The notes under the pieces: generated by a model
Database searches by the model: none
What the model was told of the DNA's origin: nothing
The model's input: the letters and a program-made list of their open reading frames with translations, nothing else
Part shown: one piece after another, positions 47,858 through 59,174 of the stretch
Layout: each line of letters begins with the position of its first letter
Numbering within the stretch: position 1 is the first letter of the stretch
NCBI RefSeq assembly: GCF_001931675.1
Contig: NZ_CP014839.1
Span: 3,472,001 to 3,536,000 of the forward strand
Direction of reading: 5' to 3'
Origin: Pandoraea thiooxydans
Lineage (GTDB): Bacteria > Pseudomonadota > Gammaproteobacteria > Burkholderiales > Burkholderiaceae
DNA: 64,000 bases
Position numbers and translations under genes: made by a program

Positions 47858-48916
47858 TCAATTCGTCTGCGAAGCGAACGCAGCCAGCTTCGGGTCGGCC
47901 TCGACACGTTTCATGTAGGTATTGGTGATATAGCTGTGCGCGGCCGGCACCGTGCTCAGCGAGCCGGCGGCGTGCATGAACTTGGCAATATCGGTAAACC
48001 AGCGATCCATTTCAGACGGCCCTTTGGCGCGGTCCATCGCCTGCAGTTGCTGCTTCAGGTCGAAGGTCGGCCGCGTGTTGAACTCCTGTTCCATCGAGGC
48101 TTCCGAGATCGACACGCCGCCCTGCGCGTAGAACTTCTTCATCATCTCCAGCGCCTGCGGCCGATGCGCATTCATCCACGCCCATGCGCGCAGATAGATC
48201 GCCAGGAATTTCGCCACGTTCTCCGGATGCTCCTTCGCGTAGTCGCCGCGCACGATCAACGCGCCCGGAACCACCGCGCCGCCGTCCTTGCCGGTGCACA
48301 GCACTTTGGCGCCCGCCTTCTCTTCCAGCGTGTAATCGTTGGGCGCCCATACGCCGCCGTAATCCGCATTGCCGGATGACATCGCCGAGATGATCTCGGC
48401 CTGCCCCATGTTCTTCAGGGTGACGTCGTCCTTGGACAGGCCGAACTTTTTCAGGCACGCCTGCACGGCATAGTCGCCGGTCGAGTTAGAGGTCAATACG
48501 ATGGTCTGCCCCTTAAGCAGCTTCGGATCGGCCTTGACCTGCGCGTAGCGCGATTTGCTCACCATCAGCACGTTGGCCTGCGATTCGTCGTTGGTCAGAC
48601 CGATCGTTTTGATGCCGAAGCGTTGCGAGCCGAGCACGGCCGGCACTGAGCCGGTGCCGCCGACATCCCACGACTTCGAGGCCGACGCTGCCATTTGCGG
48701 CACGCCCGCCGGGAAAATCGAGAATTCAGGTTTCAGGCCGAGTTCGGCCCACCAGCCCTTTTCGGTGGCGACATAGAACGGCAAAGCCCAGTAAAGCGCC
48801 GGTTGGTAGCTGACCTTGATCGGTGTGAGCTCCGCCGCGAACGCGGATGCGCCGATCGTGCCGATGGCCGCCCATAGTGCTGCTCCCCTGACGAGACTGC
48901 GGAAAATGCGTTTCAT
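47858..48916 (-). CDS. ABC transporter periplasmic binding protein, sulfonate/taurine (NMT1) type
   Basis: A 352-residue secreted binding protein with signal peptide ending GASAFAAEL and the TauA/SsuA-type core VSYQPALYWALPFYVATEKG followed by FSIFPAGVPQMAA and NSTGDYAVQACLKKFGL. No lipobox is present. It delivers substrate to the two permeases and ATPase encoded upstream in the same operon. Family members bind taurine, alkanesulfonates, nitrate or thiamine precursors. Confidence 0.9.
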   Translation of the reverse strand: MKRIFRSLVRGAALWAAIGTIGASAFAAELTPIKVSYQPALYWALPFYVATEKGWWAELGLKPEFSIFPAGVPQMAASASKSWDVGGTGSVPAVLGSQRFGIKTIGLTNDESQANVLMVSKSRYAQVKADPKLLKGQTIVLTSNSTGDYAVQACLKKFGLSKDDVTLKNMGQAEIISAMSSGNADYGGVWAPNDYTLEEKAGAKVLCTGKDGGAVVPGALIVRGDYAKEHPENVAKFLAIYLRAWAWMNAHRPQALEMMKKFYAQGGVSISEASMEQEFNTRPTFDLKQQLQAMDRAKGPSEMDRWFTDIAKFMHAAGSLSTVPAAHSYITNTYMKRVEADPKLAAFASQTN

Positions 48917-48985
48917 TGTGTCATCCTCGTATTGTGTGTTGTGGCAAACAAACGATTGATACCCAGCAAGCCATGGACTGGCGGC

Positions 48986-49783
48986 TCAATGCTCCCGTCC
49001 GGCATGCTCCTCGCGCAACGACTTCCAGATGTGCGTTCGCAAATGCACGAACGACTCGAGATCCATCACGTCCTCGATCTTGTTGTATTGGTCCCAGTGG
49101 TGGGCCTCGCGTACCGGTTTGATGTCGATGATTTCCTTGACCCGCCCCGGACGGCTGGTCATGATGACCACGCGGTCGGCCAGGTACACCGATTCTTCCA
49201 CCGCATGGGTGATGAACATGACGGTACGCGGGCTGAGCCGCGCCAGGCGCACCAGCTCCTCCTGCATCACCACGCGGGTCTGCGCATCGAGCGCGCCGAA
49301 CGGCTCGTCCATCAGCAGCACCCCGGGGTTCAGCGCGTAGGCCCGCGCGATCGCCACACGTTGCTGCATGCCGCCCGAGAGTTGATGCGGATAGGCTGTT
49401 TCGCAGCCCGTCAGATTCATCAGGCGCAGATATTTTTCGATGATGTCGCGCCGCTCGCCTTGCGCCAGCCCTTTGCTGCGCAGGCCGAAGTCGATGTTTT
49501 CCCACACGGTTTTCCACGGAAACAGCGCGAACTGCTGGAACACCACGGCGCGCTCGGGGCCGGGCCGCTTGACCTCCTTGCCGGCTACCGAGACCGCGCC
49601 CGACGAGGGGAATTCGAGTCCGGCGGCCATGCGCAGGCAAGTCGTTTTGCCGCAGCCCGACGGGCCGACCACCGCAACGAATTCCTTATCGTGGATGTCC
49701 AGCGAAATGCCATCGAGCGTCAGGAGGTCCTCGCCGTTACGCTGAAACACGCGCGATACATTTTCAAAGACGATGCTGCTCAT
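48986..49783 (-). CDS. ABC transporter ATPase, SsuB/TauB type
   Basis: A 265-residue nucleotide-binding subunit: Walker A GPSGCGKTTCLRM, Q-loop FQQFALFPWKTV, signature LSGGMQQRVAIARAY, Walker B GVLLMDEPFGALD and H-loop FITHAVEESVYLAD. It powers the transporter formed with the two permeases upstream and the binding protein downstream. Confidence 0.95.
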   Translation of the reverse strand: MSSIVFENVSRVFQRNGEDLLTLDGISLDIHDKEFVAVVGPSGCGKTTCLRMAAGLEFPSSGAVSVAGKEVKRPGPERAVVFQQFALFPWKTVWENIDFGLRSKGLAQGERRDIIEKYLRLMNLTGCETAYPHQLSGGMQQRVAIARAYALNPGVLLMDEPFGALDAQTRVVMQEELVRLARLSPRTVMFITHAVEESVYLADRVVIMTSRPGRVKEIIDIKPVREAHHWDQYNKIEDVMDLESFVHLRTHIWKSLREEHAGREH

Positions 49784-49810
49784 GTTTTCGTATCCTTGAT
49801 TTGTATGGGT

Positions 49811-50698
49811 TTAGCGGTGAGCGCGAGGGCGATTGCGCATCGCCAGCGTCTCGATCTTGCGCAGCACCAGATCGATCGCGCCGCCCACCATGCCGATGGC
49901 GATCATGCCGCTCATCACAATGGCGGTATTGATGCTGCTCTGCCCTTTGACCAGCATGTAGCCGATGCCGCTCGAGGCGACGATCAGCTCGGCCCCGACC
50001 AGCGACATCCAGCCGAGCCCGGCCGACACTCTCAAGCCCGCGATGATCGACGGCGTGGCCGCCGGCAGCAGCACCTCGAACAGGATCATCCGCGTCGGCA
50101 CGCCAAGCATGCGGGCGGCCTCGAGCAGGGTGTTGTCGACATATTTGGCGCCGCGATAGGCGTTGACCACGCACGGTGGAAACGCGCCGGTGAAAATGAT
50201 CAGAATCGGCCCGCCGATGCCCGTGCCGAACCACAGCGCCGCGAACGGCACCCAGGCGATCGGCGCGATGAAACGAATCACCTCGAACAGCGGCGCGACG
50301 ATGTAGTCGAGCCAGCGGAACCAGCCCATCAGCAAGCCCAGCGGCAAACCAATCACCGCGGCCAGGCCAAAGCCCATCAAATACCGCAACAAGCTCGACC
50401 ACAGATGCTGCTGCAGTGTGTAGCCGGCGAACGGCTCGTGCAGCAGCTGGATGAATTTTTCCGCCACGGCAAGCGGAGTGGGCAGGAATTGCGGCGGCGC
50501 CAGGCCGGTGGCCGCGGCTATCCACCAGGCACCGAAGAAGGTAAGCAGCCCGGCCAGCGACAGGCCCCAATAGCGAGAGTTTGAAGGCCGGCGGGCCCGG
50601 CCTGCCGGGTTGGCCGGTCGGGCGCGCGAGGCGCCGGCCGGATTGGCGGCATTCGAGGCCGCAGGATTCTTGTCGTTGCTCAGATCGGCGCTCCTCAT
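49811..50698 (-). CDS. ABC transporter permease 2, SsuC/TauC type
   Basis: A 295-residue inner-membrane subunit. A low-complexity Ala/Pro/Arg cytoplasmic head (about 40 residues) precedes about six membrane segments, and the EAA coupling loop is EAARMLGVPTRMILFEVLLP. Its ATG overlaps the stop of the preceding permease by four bases. Pairs with that permease. Confidence 0.93.
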   Translation of the reverse strand: MRSADLSNDKNPAASNAANPAGASRARPANPAGRARRPSNSRYWGLSLAGLLTFFGAWWIAAATGLAPPQFLPTPLAVAEKFIQLLHEPFAGYTLQQHLWSSLLRYLMGFGLAAVIGLPLGLLMGWFRWLDYIVAPLFEVIRFIAPIAWVPFAALWFGTGIGGPILIIFTGAFPPCVVNAYRGAKYVDNTLLEAARMLGVPTRMILFEVLLPAATPSIIAGLRVSAGLGWMSLVGAELIVASSGIGYMLVKGQSSINTAIVMSGMIAIGMVGGAIDLVLRKIETLAMRNRPRAHR

Positions 50699-51477
50699 GA
50701 TTTGGCCCTCCACGGCATGGCTCGCCGCTCCAGCCAGCCCAGCGCCCAGGTCATCAGCCAGCCGCACAGCGCGACGGCCAGCATCGCCACCAGAATCATC
50801 GAAGGATAGATGTCGAGCGAGCCCTGCGTGAGCACGTGGCCCAGCCCGCGCACCGCGCCGATCAATTCGCCGGCTACCAGCGTGGTCCAGGCGGCCTGCA
50901 GCGACAGCCGCAGCCCAGTGAAGATCATCGGCAGCGCGCCGGGAATCATCACTTCCCAGGCAAACCGGCTGCCCCGCACCCCAAGCATCTCGGCGGCTTC
51001 GAGCAGTTGCGGCTCGATACTTCGCACACCGGCATAACTGTTGATGACCACCGGCACGAAGGCCGCCATCCAGATCACCATCACCTTGGCCGCGGCGCCC
51101 AGGCCAAGCCAGACAATCGCCAACGGGATCCAGGCCAGCGGAGGAATCGGCCGGATCAGCGTGAACACCGGATTGAAATAGGCCTCGGCACGGCGCGAGC
51201 AACCCATCCACAGGCCGAGCGGCGCACCGATGATCGTGGCGCTGAAAAATCCCAGCAAAACCAGCTTGACGCTTTGTTCGATATGCTGGTCGAGCCGTCC
51301 GCCCGCGTAGCCGGTGGTGCAGATCTGCACGAACGAGTCCCAGGTTTGGGCCGGGGTCGGGAAAGTGATCGGCGTCACCCAGCCGGCCGGGCCGGTGGCG
51401 ACAAACCAGAGAAGCAACGCGGCGATCAATGTCATAAGGCTGACCCAAGCGCGCTGCGTATTGCCGAATCCTCGCAC
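50695..51477 (-). CDS. ABC transporter permease 1, SsuC/TauC type
   Basis: A 260-residue inner-membrane subunit with six hydrophobic segments and the EAA loop EAAEMLGVRGSRFAWEVMIP. First gene of the seven-gene operon running down to the zinc dehydrogenase. Two different permeases suggest a heterodimeric channel, less usual than the homodimeric SsuC/TauC arrangement. Confidence 0.93.
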   Translation of the reverse strand: MRGFGNTQRAWVSLMTLIAALLLWFVATGPAGWVTPITFPTPAQTWDSFVQICTTGYAGGRLDQHIEQSVKLVLLGFFSATIIGAPLGLWMGCSRRAEAYFNPVFTLIRPIPPLAWIPLAIVWLGLGAAAKVMVIWMAAFVPVVINSYAGVRSIEPQLLEAAEMLGVRGSRFAWEVMIPGALPMIFTGLRLSLQAAWTTLVAGELIGAVRGLGHVLTQGSLDIYPSMILVAMLAVALCGWLMTWALGWLERRAMPWRAKS

Positions 51478-51523
51478 TGCCTGTCTCCTTGCAACTCGAC
51501 TGCCGTTGCTATTGATGCGTTAA

Positions 51524-51537
51524 TGTAACCGCTTTCA
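51524..51537. promoter_or_regulatory. LacI-family operator (ABC/hps operon)
   Basis: TGTAACCGCTTTCA, directly downstream of the -10 box of the operon promoter, so binding would block initiation. Confidence 0.85.
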
Positions 51538-51540
51538 TTC

Positions 51541-51569
51541 AAGATATTTCATTTGCCGGTGATCTTCAA
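51541..51569 (-). promoter_or_regulatory. promoter of the ABC/hps-like operon
   Basis: The minus strand has TTGAAG (51569-51564), a 17-bp spacer and TATCTT (51546-51541), with the LacI operator immediately after it and the permease start 64 bp from the -10. Confidence 0.65.
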
Positions 51570-51613
51570 GTTAGCGTTTACGCTATAAACGGTATTTTGC
51601 GCATCCCTCATAA

Positions 51614-51627
51614 TGAAAGCAGTTACA
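51614..51627. promoter_or_regulatory. LacI-family operator (autoregulatory site)
   Basis: TGAAAGCAGTTACA, 33 bp upstream of the lacI-type start, differing at one base from the two other sites. Confidence 0.8.
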
Positions 51628-51659
51628 TTGCCACTGCCGATCACCCTCAGAGCCAACGC

Positions 51660-52676
51660 ATGATTTCACGTCCCCGTATCCGCGACGTTGCGTCCCGGGC
51701 TGGCGTCTCCACCGCGACCGTCTCGCGCGCGCTGTCCAATCCTGCGCTGGTCAAGCCCGACACGCAGATACGCATCCGCGAGGCGATCGCCGCGCTCGGT
51801 TACGTGCTCGACGGCTCGGCGCGCGCGCTTGCCTCGGGCCGCGCGCACACCATCGGCGCGATCGTGCCGACCCTCGACAACGCGATCTTCGCGCGCGCCG
51901 TGCAGGGACTGCAGACCACGCTATCGAACTCGGGCTATCAATTGCTGATCGCCGCGCACGAATACAATCCGGACACCGAGCAGGCCCTGGTGCGGGCGCT
52001 GCTCGAGCGCTCGATCGACGCGCTGCTGCTGGTCGGCACCGATCATTCGCCACAGACGTGGGATTTGATTCGCGGCAGCCGGGTGCCGCTGCTGGTCACC
52101 TGGTCGAAGACCGATCTGCAGCCGTCGATCGGCTTCGACAATCATCAGATCGGCCGGCTGGCGGCGCAGCATCTGCTCGCGCTGGGACATCGTCATCTGG
52201 GCGTGATATCGGGACATTGCCTGCACAACGATCGTGCCCGCAGCCGCGTCGAAGGTTTTCGCGAAGCGCTCGAGCAGCGCGGCCGGCAACTGCCCGAGAG
52301 CCACGTGATTCAACAGCCGTTCGGCTTCGAGGGCGGTCGGGCCGGGCTCAGGGCGCTGCTCGAGCTGCGTCCGCGCCCGACCGGTATCTTCTGCGGCAAC
52401 GACGTGCTGGCCATGGGGTGCCTGTTCGAAGCCCAGGCGCTGGGCATCGACGTGCCGGGGGAATTGTCGATCGTCGGTTGCGATAACCTGCCGATCTCGT
52501 CGCAGCTCACGCCGAGCCTGACCACCATCCACCTGCCGACCCACGAATTGGGCCAGCACGCCGCCGGGCTGCTGCTGCAGTGGCTCGCCAGCGGCCAGAT
52601 GCCGCCCAACGAGTGCCTGCCGATCGAACTCGTCGCGCGCGGTACCAGCGGCCCGCCGCGCAAGGCGGCGCGCTGA
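51660..52676 (+). CDS. LacI-family regulator of the ABC/hps-like operon
   Basis: A 338-residue repressor: HTH RPRIRDVASRAGVSTATVSR then ALSNPALVKPDTQIRIREA, the hinge LDGSARALASGRAHTIGAIV, and an effector domain with DALLLVGTDHS and GIFCGNDVLAMGCLFEAQ. Start MISRPRIRD at 51660; the operator at 51614-51627 would be inside the longer frame. It is divergent from the ABC operon. Three operators with the same TGAAAGC/TGTAACC core occur in this locus and nowhere else that I saw in the window. Confidence 0.93.
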   Translation: MISRPRIRDVASRAGVSTATVSRALSNPALVKPDTQIRIREAIAALGYVLDGSARALASGRAHTIGAIVPTLDNAIFARAVQGLQTTLSNSGYQLLIAAHEYNPDTEQALVRALLERSIDALLLVGTDHSPQTWDLIRGSRVPLLVTWSKTDLQPSIGFDNHQIGRLAAQHLLALGHRHLGVISGHCLHNDRARSRVEGFREALEQRGRQLPESHVIQQPFGFEGGRAGLRALLELRPRPTGIFCGNDVLAMGCLFEAQALGIDVPGELSIVGCDNLPISSQLTPSLTTIHLPTHELGQHAAGLLLQWLASGQMPPNECLPIELVARGTSGPPRKAAR

Positions 52677-52685
52677 CGCGCCTCC

Positions 52686-52743
52686 AAAAAACAAGGGCCG
52701 GAGAAATGCGCTGCCCGAGTGGGGTATGCATTTCTCCGGCCCT
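52686..52743 (-). terminator. hairpin terminator between lacI-type gene and ssb
   Basis: A 16-bp perfect stem (52694-52709 with 52728-52743), with a run of six A residues on the left, which gives a T-run on the minus strand. It serves ssb and probably also the convergent lacI-type gene. Confidence 0.75.
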
Positions 52744-52770
52744 CGCTGCACCGGACGATTGGAGTAGCGT

Positions 52771-53259
52771 TTAGAACGGAATATCGTCGTCCATGTCGTC
52801 GAATCCGCCGCCGGCCGGCTTGGATGCGGCCGGTGCCGAGCGCGACGGGGCCGAACGGGCCGGCGCGCCGCCGCCCGACGATTCGCGCGAGTAGCCTCCA
52901 CCACCACCGCCGCCGCCACCGCCTTCACCGCGGCCGCCCAGCATTTGCATTTGCTCGGCGACGATTTCGGTGGTGTATTGCTTTTGGCCGTCCTTTTCCC
53001 ACTGGCGGGTGCGGATACGGCCTTCGATATAGACCGGCGAGCCCTTCTTCAGGTATTCGCCGGCGATTTCCGCCAGGCGCCCGAAGAACGCCACGCGGTG
53101 CCATTCGGTCGCTTCCTTCATTTCACCGCTACTTTTGTCCTTGTAGCGATCGGTGGTGGCCAGGCGAATGTTGGTGACCGCGTCGCCGCTTGGCATGTAG
53201 CGGGTTTCCGGGTCAGCCCCGAGGTTGCCGACCAGAATGACTTTGTTGACTGATGCCAT
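52771..53259 (-). CDS. ssb: single-stranded DNA-binding protein
   Basis: A 162-residue SSB: OB-fold start [22 protein letters not shown], the [21 protein letters not shown] core, a Gly-rich linker (about residues 112-125) and the acidic interaction tail DDMDDDIPF. It acts in replication, repair and recombination. The neighbouring MFS and uvrA genes give the order often seen in Burkholderiales. Confidence 0.98.
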   Translation of the reverse strand: MASVNKVILVGNLGADPETRYMPSGDAVTNIRLATTDRYKDKSSGEMKEATEWHRVAFFGRLAEIAGEYLKKGSPVYIEGRIRTRQWEKDGQKQYTTEIVAEQMQMLGGRGEGGGGGGGGGGYSRESSGGGAPARSAPSRSAPAASKPAGGGFDDMDDDIPF

Positions 53260-53291
53260 GGACGTTCTCCAGATTTAATGCGGGGGCCGAT

Positions 53292-54506
53292 TCACGCTTT
53301 ACGCGGCGCCGGCGCTGTCATTGAGCCGGCGATTATAAGCCACAGCAGGGCCATGCCGGCGCAAACGAAGAAGATCGAATGCTGGCCGTGATGCTTGAGC
53401 AGCCAGCCGCCCAGCACGCCGCCGCTGGCCAGGCCCAGCGCCTGCGTGGTGTTGTAGATGCCGGTGGCGGCGCCCTTGCGCGCGCCGGGCGCGAGCTTCG
53501 AGACGAGCGAGGGTTGCGACGCCTCGAGCACGTTGAAGCCGGCAAAGTAGAAGAACAGCAGCACGGTGAGCACGAACAGGGTCGGCGGCAATTCGGCCAT
53601 CGCGAACTGCGCGATCAGCACGAGGCCGATGGCGCTGAGCAGAACCGCTTTCATCTTGCCGCGTTTTTCGGCAGCGATCACCGCTGGGATCATGACGATG
53701 AACGACGCGAACATCACCGGCAGATAGATCTTCCAGTGCGAGGTGACCGGCATGCCGGCAGCCTCGAGCATGCGGGGCATCACCACGAACAGCGCGGTTT
53801 GCGTCGCATGCAGCACGAATACGCCGAAGTTCAGGCGCAGCAGTTCGGGGTTGCGCAGCACCTCGCGAAACGGCGCATGGGTGATTTTCGGGGCGGCCGG
53901 CGGATTCGGCACGACCCAGATCACCACGAAGATCGCCACGATCGCGAGGATGCCGATGGCACCGAACAAGCCGCCCATGCCGAGCCAGTGATAGACGGTG
54001 GGCGCGGCCACGATGGCCACCGCGAACGACATGCCGATGCTGCCGCCGATCATTGCCATGGCCTTGGTGCGATGCGCCTCCGAGGTCAGGTCGGCCACCA
54101 GCGCGATGACCGCCGAGGAAATCGCCCCAGCACCCTGGACCGCACGGCCGACGATGATCCACAGGATGTCGTGCGAGAACGCCGCGATGAAACTGCCGAG
54201 TGCGAACACCACCAGTCCGAACACGATGACCGGCTTGCGGCCCAGGCGGTCGGAGAGCCAGCCGTACGGGATGTAGAGCAACGCCTGTGTAAGGCCGTAG
54301 ATACCGATGGCCAGACCGATCAGGATCGTGTTGTTGCCGCCCGGCACGGTCTTCGCGTAGACGGTGAAGACCGGCATGATCAGGAACAGGCCCAGCATGC
54401 GCAGCGCGAAAATGGCGGCCAGCGAGGCGCTGGCGCGCCGCTCGAGGGGAGTCATGCGATTGTCGCCGGCAGCGGGAGTCGCACGGGAAGCGGTGTCAAT
54501 AGCCAT
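53292..54506 (-). CDS. MFS transporter
   Basis: A 404-residue, 12-segment major facilitator protein with motif A YGWLSDRLGRKPVIVFGL between helices 2 and 3 and FALRMLGLFLIMPVFTVYAK in helix 1. It is of the drug-efflux-like (YajR-type) subgroup. It starts 32 bp before ssb on the same strand and is divergent from uvrA. Substrate unknown. Confidence 0.92.
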   Translation of the reverse strand: MAIDTASRATPAAGDNRMTPLERRASASLAAIFALRMLGLFLIMPVFTVYAKTVPGGNNTILIGLAIGIYGLTQALLYIPYGWLSDRLGRKPVIVFGLVVFALGSFIAAFSHDILWIIVGRAVQGAGAISSAVIALVADLTSEAHRTKAMAMIGGSIGMSFAVAIVAAPTVYHWLGMGGLFGAIGILAIVAIFVVIWVVPNPPAAPKITHAPFREVLRNPELLRLNFGVFVLHATQTALFVVMPRMLEAAGMPVTSHWKIYLPVMFASFIVMIPAVIAAEKRGKMKAVLLSAIGLVLIAQFAMAELPPTLFVLTVLLFFYFAGFNVLEASQPSLVSKLAPGARKGAATGIYNTTQALGLASGGVLGGWLLKHHGQHSIFFVCAGMALLWLIIAGSMTAPAPRKA

Positions 54507-54699
54507 GGATATGAAGAACTACGTTGTACGTGAGAGCGCCCTGGCGGGCATCTTGGCCGGTCCGCTCCGGGAGAGCCGACCCTGAACTTCAAACTTAGGT
54601 ATATTAGCAGGTTTGTTCGCCCGGTTTTGACCCCCCGCCTGATTGGCCGCCACTGACGGCACGGCACGGGCACAGAGCGACGATCCTCCGGAAGCGCCG

Positions 54700-57564
<2,865 letters not shown>

Positions 57565-57586
57565 AGCGCATCTTGGAGTCAAGGCT

Positions 57587-58588
57587 TTGAATCAGCGCGT
57601 CGTCGACATCGCCAGTTGGGTCATCGCAGCGCTGCTGCTGTGGCTGGTGCTGCAAATCCATCTGCTCTCGGCCTTGCTGTCGGGCCTGCTGGTGTACCAC
57701 CTGGTGCACATGCTGGCGCCGCGCCTGCAGCTGCGCATTTCCAACGAGCGCGCACGGCTCGTCGCGGTGGCCCTGCTGACGATACTGATCGTCAGCCTGC
57801 TCACCCTGGCGATTTTCGCCGTCGTGACGTTTTTCCGCAGCGACGCCGGCCACATGGCGCGCCTGATGAGCAAATTCATGGAAATCGTCGATCAGGCGCG
57901 CACCCAATTGCCGCTGTGGATCGTCAACCGCTTGCCGGACGACTCGCAGGATATCGGCAACGCCTTGCTCGGCTATTTGCGCGACCACACCCAGGAGGTG
58001 CAATTCTTCGGCAAGGAAGCCGTCAACGCGTTCGTGCACATCGTCGTCGGCATGGTGCTCGGCGCGCTGATCACGCTCACCAGCATCCGCCCGCTGGGCG
58101 ACATGCGGCCGCTCGCCGCGGCCCTGGCGCAGCGCGTTCAACTGTTTGCCGATGCGTTCCGGCGCATCGTGTTCGCACAGGTCAAGATCTCCACGCTCAA
58201 CACGATTTTCACGGCAATCTTCCTGGTCGGGGCGCTGCCGCTGTTCGGCGTGCAACTGCCGCTGCGCAAAACGATGATTCTCGTGACCTTTATCGTCGGC
58301 CTGCTGCCGGTGATCGGCAACCTGATTTCCAACACCGTGATCGTCGTGCTGGCGCTGTCGATGTCGCTGTATGTCGCGCTGGCGGCGTTGATATTCCTGG
58401 TCGTCATCCACAAGCTGGAGTACTTCCTCAACGCACGCATCGTCGGCACCGAAATCCGCGCGCGCGCGTGGGAGCTGCTGCTGGCCATGGTCGTCATGGA
58501 GGCCGCGTTCGGGTTGCCCGGCCTGGTGGCCGCGCCGATCTATTACGGGTATCTGAAAAGCGAGCTGGCCAGGCGCGGCCTGGTCTGA
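57587..58588 (+). CDS. AI-2E family (PerM-like) transporter
   Basis: A 333-residue membrane protein with a pair of N-terminal helices, a soluble loop with amphipathic helices, and a C-terminal bundle. The conserved regions LRKTMILVTFIVGLLPVIGN and the C-terminal GLPGLVAAPIYYGYLKSEL are typical. The start codon is TTG at 57587 (MNQRVVDIA), preceded by GGAG; no ATG or GTG fits better. It lies 22 bp after uvrA and is probably cotranscribed. The substrate is uncertain in this family. Confidence 0.85.
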   Translation: MNQRVVDIASWVIAALLLWLVLQIHLLSALLSGLLVYHLVHMLAPRLQLRISNERARLVAVALLTILIVSLLTLAIFAVVTFFRSDAGHMARLMSKFMEIVDQARTQLPLWIVNRLPDDSQDIGNALLGYLRDHTQEVQFFGKEAVNAFVHIVVGMVLGALITLTSIRPLGDMRPLAAALAQRVQLFADAFRRIVFAQVKISTLNTIFTAIFLVGALPLFGVQLPLRKTMILVTFIVGLLPVIGNLISNTVIVVLALSMSLYVALAALIFLVVIHKLEYFLNARIVGTEIRARAWELLLAMVVMEAAFGLPGLVAAPIYYGYLKSELARRGLV

Positions 58589-58622
58589 GCACGGGCCGCG
58601 GCGTCTGCCGCCCGGCGCGCCG

Positions 58623-59174
58623 TCACGCGGCGCGCGCCACGCGCTCGAGCACCGCCAGATAATGGCTCAGCGGGGGCGTCGGCAGCCCGGCACGCTTGGC
58701 CTGATCGTCCCAGCGACGCAGGCGCATGGCATCCGCGGCGAACGGCTGCGCCATGAACGCCTGGACCTGCGGCGCGCTGTAGACACCGCCCTGCAACGCC
58801 AGGCTGCGCACCGAGTCGGCGGACAGCCGCCCGAAGTATTCGGCATCGATCGCACACAGGCAGCGCTTGGCGTCGACATGCAGCCGGATCGGCTCGAGCA
58901 CGGCGTCGTCGAACACCGGCCGCAAAAACGGCAATGCGTAATATTGATGGAGATCGTCGATGCCTCGCGCGGTCGGCGTTTCGCCCTGGCGATTGAGCAA
59001 ATGCCCGAGATCATGCAGCAGGCTGGCTGCCACCAGTGGGTCGCCCGCGCTCTCCTGCTCGGCCAGCTGCGCGCTTTGCAGCGCATGCTCGAGTTGCGTG
59101 ACCGGCTCGCCGCTGTAGGCCATTGCGCCAAATTCATCGAATAATTTGCGGATGTCCGGGATGCTCAGTGCCAT
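58623..59174 (-). CDS. PhnZ-like HD-domain oxygenase (phosphonate degradation)
   Basis: A 183-residue HD-domain protein of the phosphonate-associated group. PhnZ is a di-iron oxygenase that splits 2-amino-1-hydroxyethylphosphonate to glycine and phosphate. Visible are the substrate-site pair Tyr20/Glu23 (AYSGE, spaced as Tyr24/Glu27 of PhnZ), iron ligands in QLEHALQ and LLHDLGHLL, and further His in DLHQYYALPFL and IRLHVDAKRC. Start at 59174, inside the end of the Na/Pi transporter gene (41-bp overlap). The hydroxylase partner (2-oxoglutarate oxygenase) is not in the window. Confidence 0.85.
   Translation of the reverse strand: MALSIPDIRKLFDEFGAMAYSGEPVTQLEHALQSAQLAEQESAGDPLVAASLLHDLGHLLNRQGETPTARGIDDLHQYYALPFLRPVFDDAVLEPIRLHVDAKRCLCAIDAEYFGRLSADSVRSLALQGGVYSAPQVQAFMAQPFAADAMRLRRWDDQAKRAGLPTPPLSHYLAVLERVARAA

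Noticed and set aside
54507-54699. SOS (LexA) box upstream of uvrA
   Set aside because: Looked for CTG-N10-CAG in the gap between the MFS gene and uvrA and found no convincing match.
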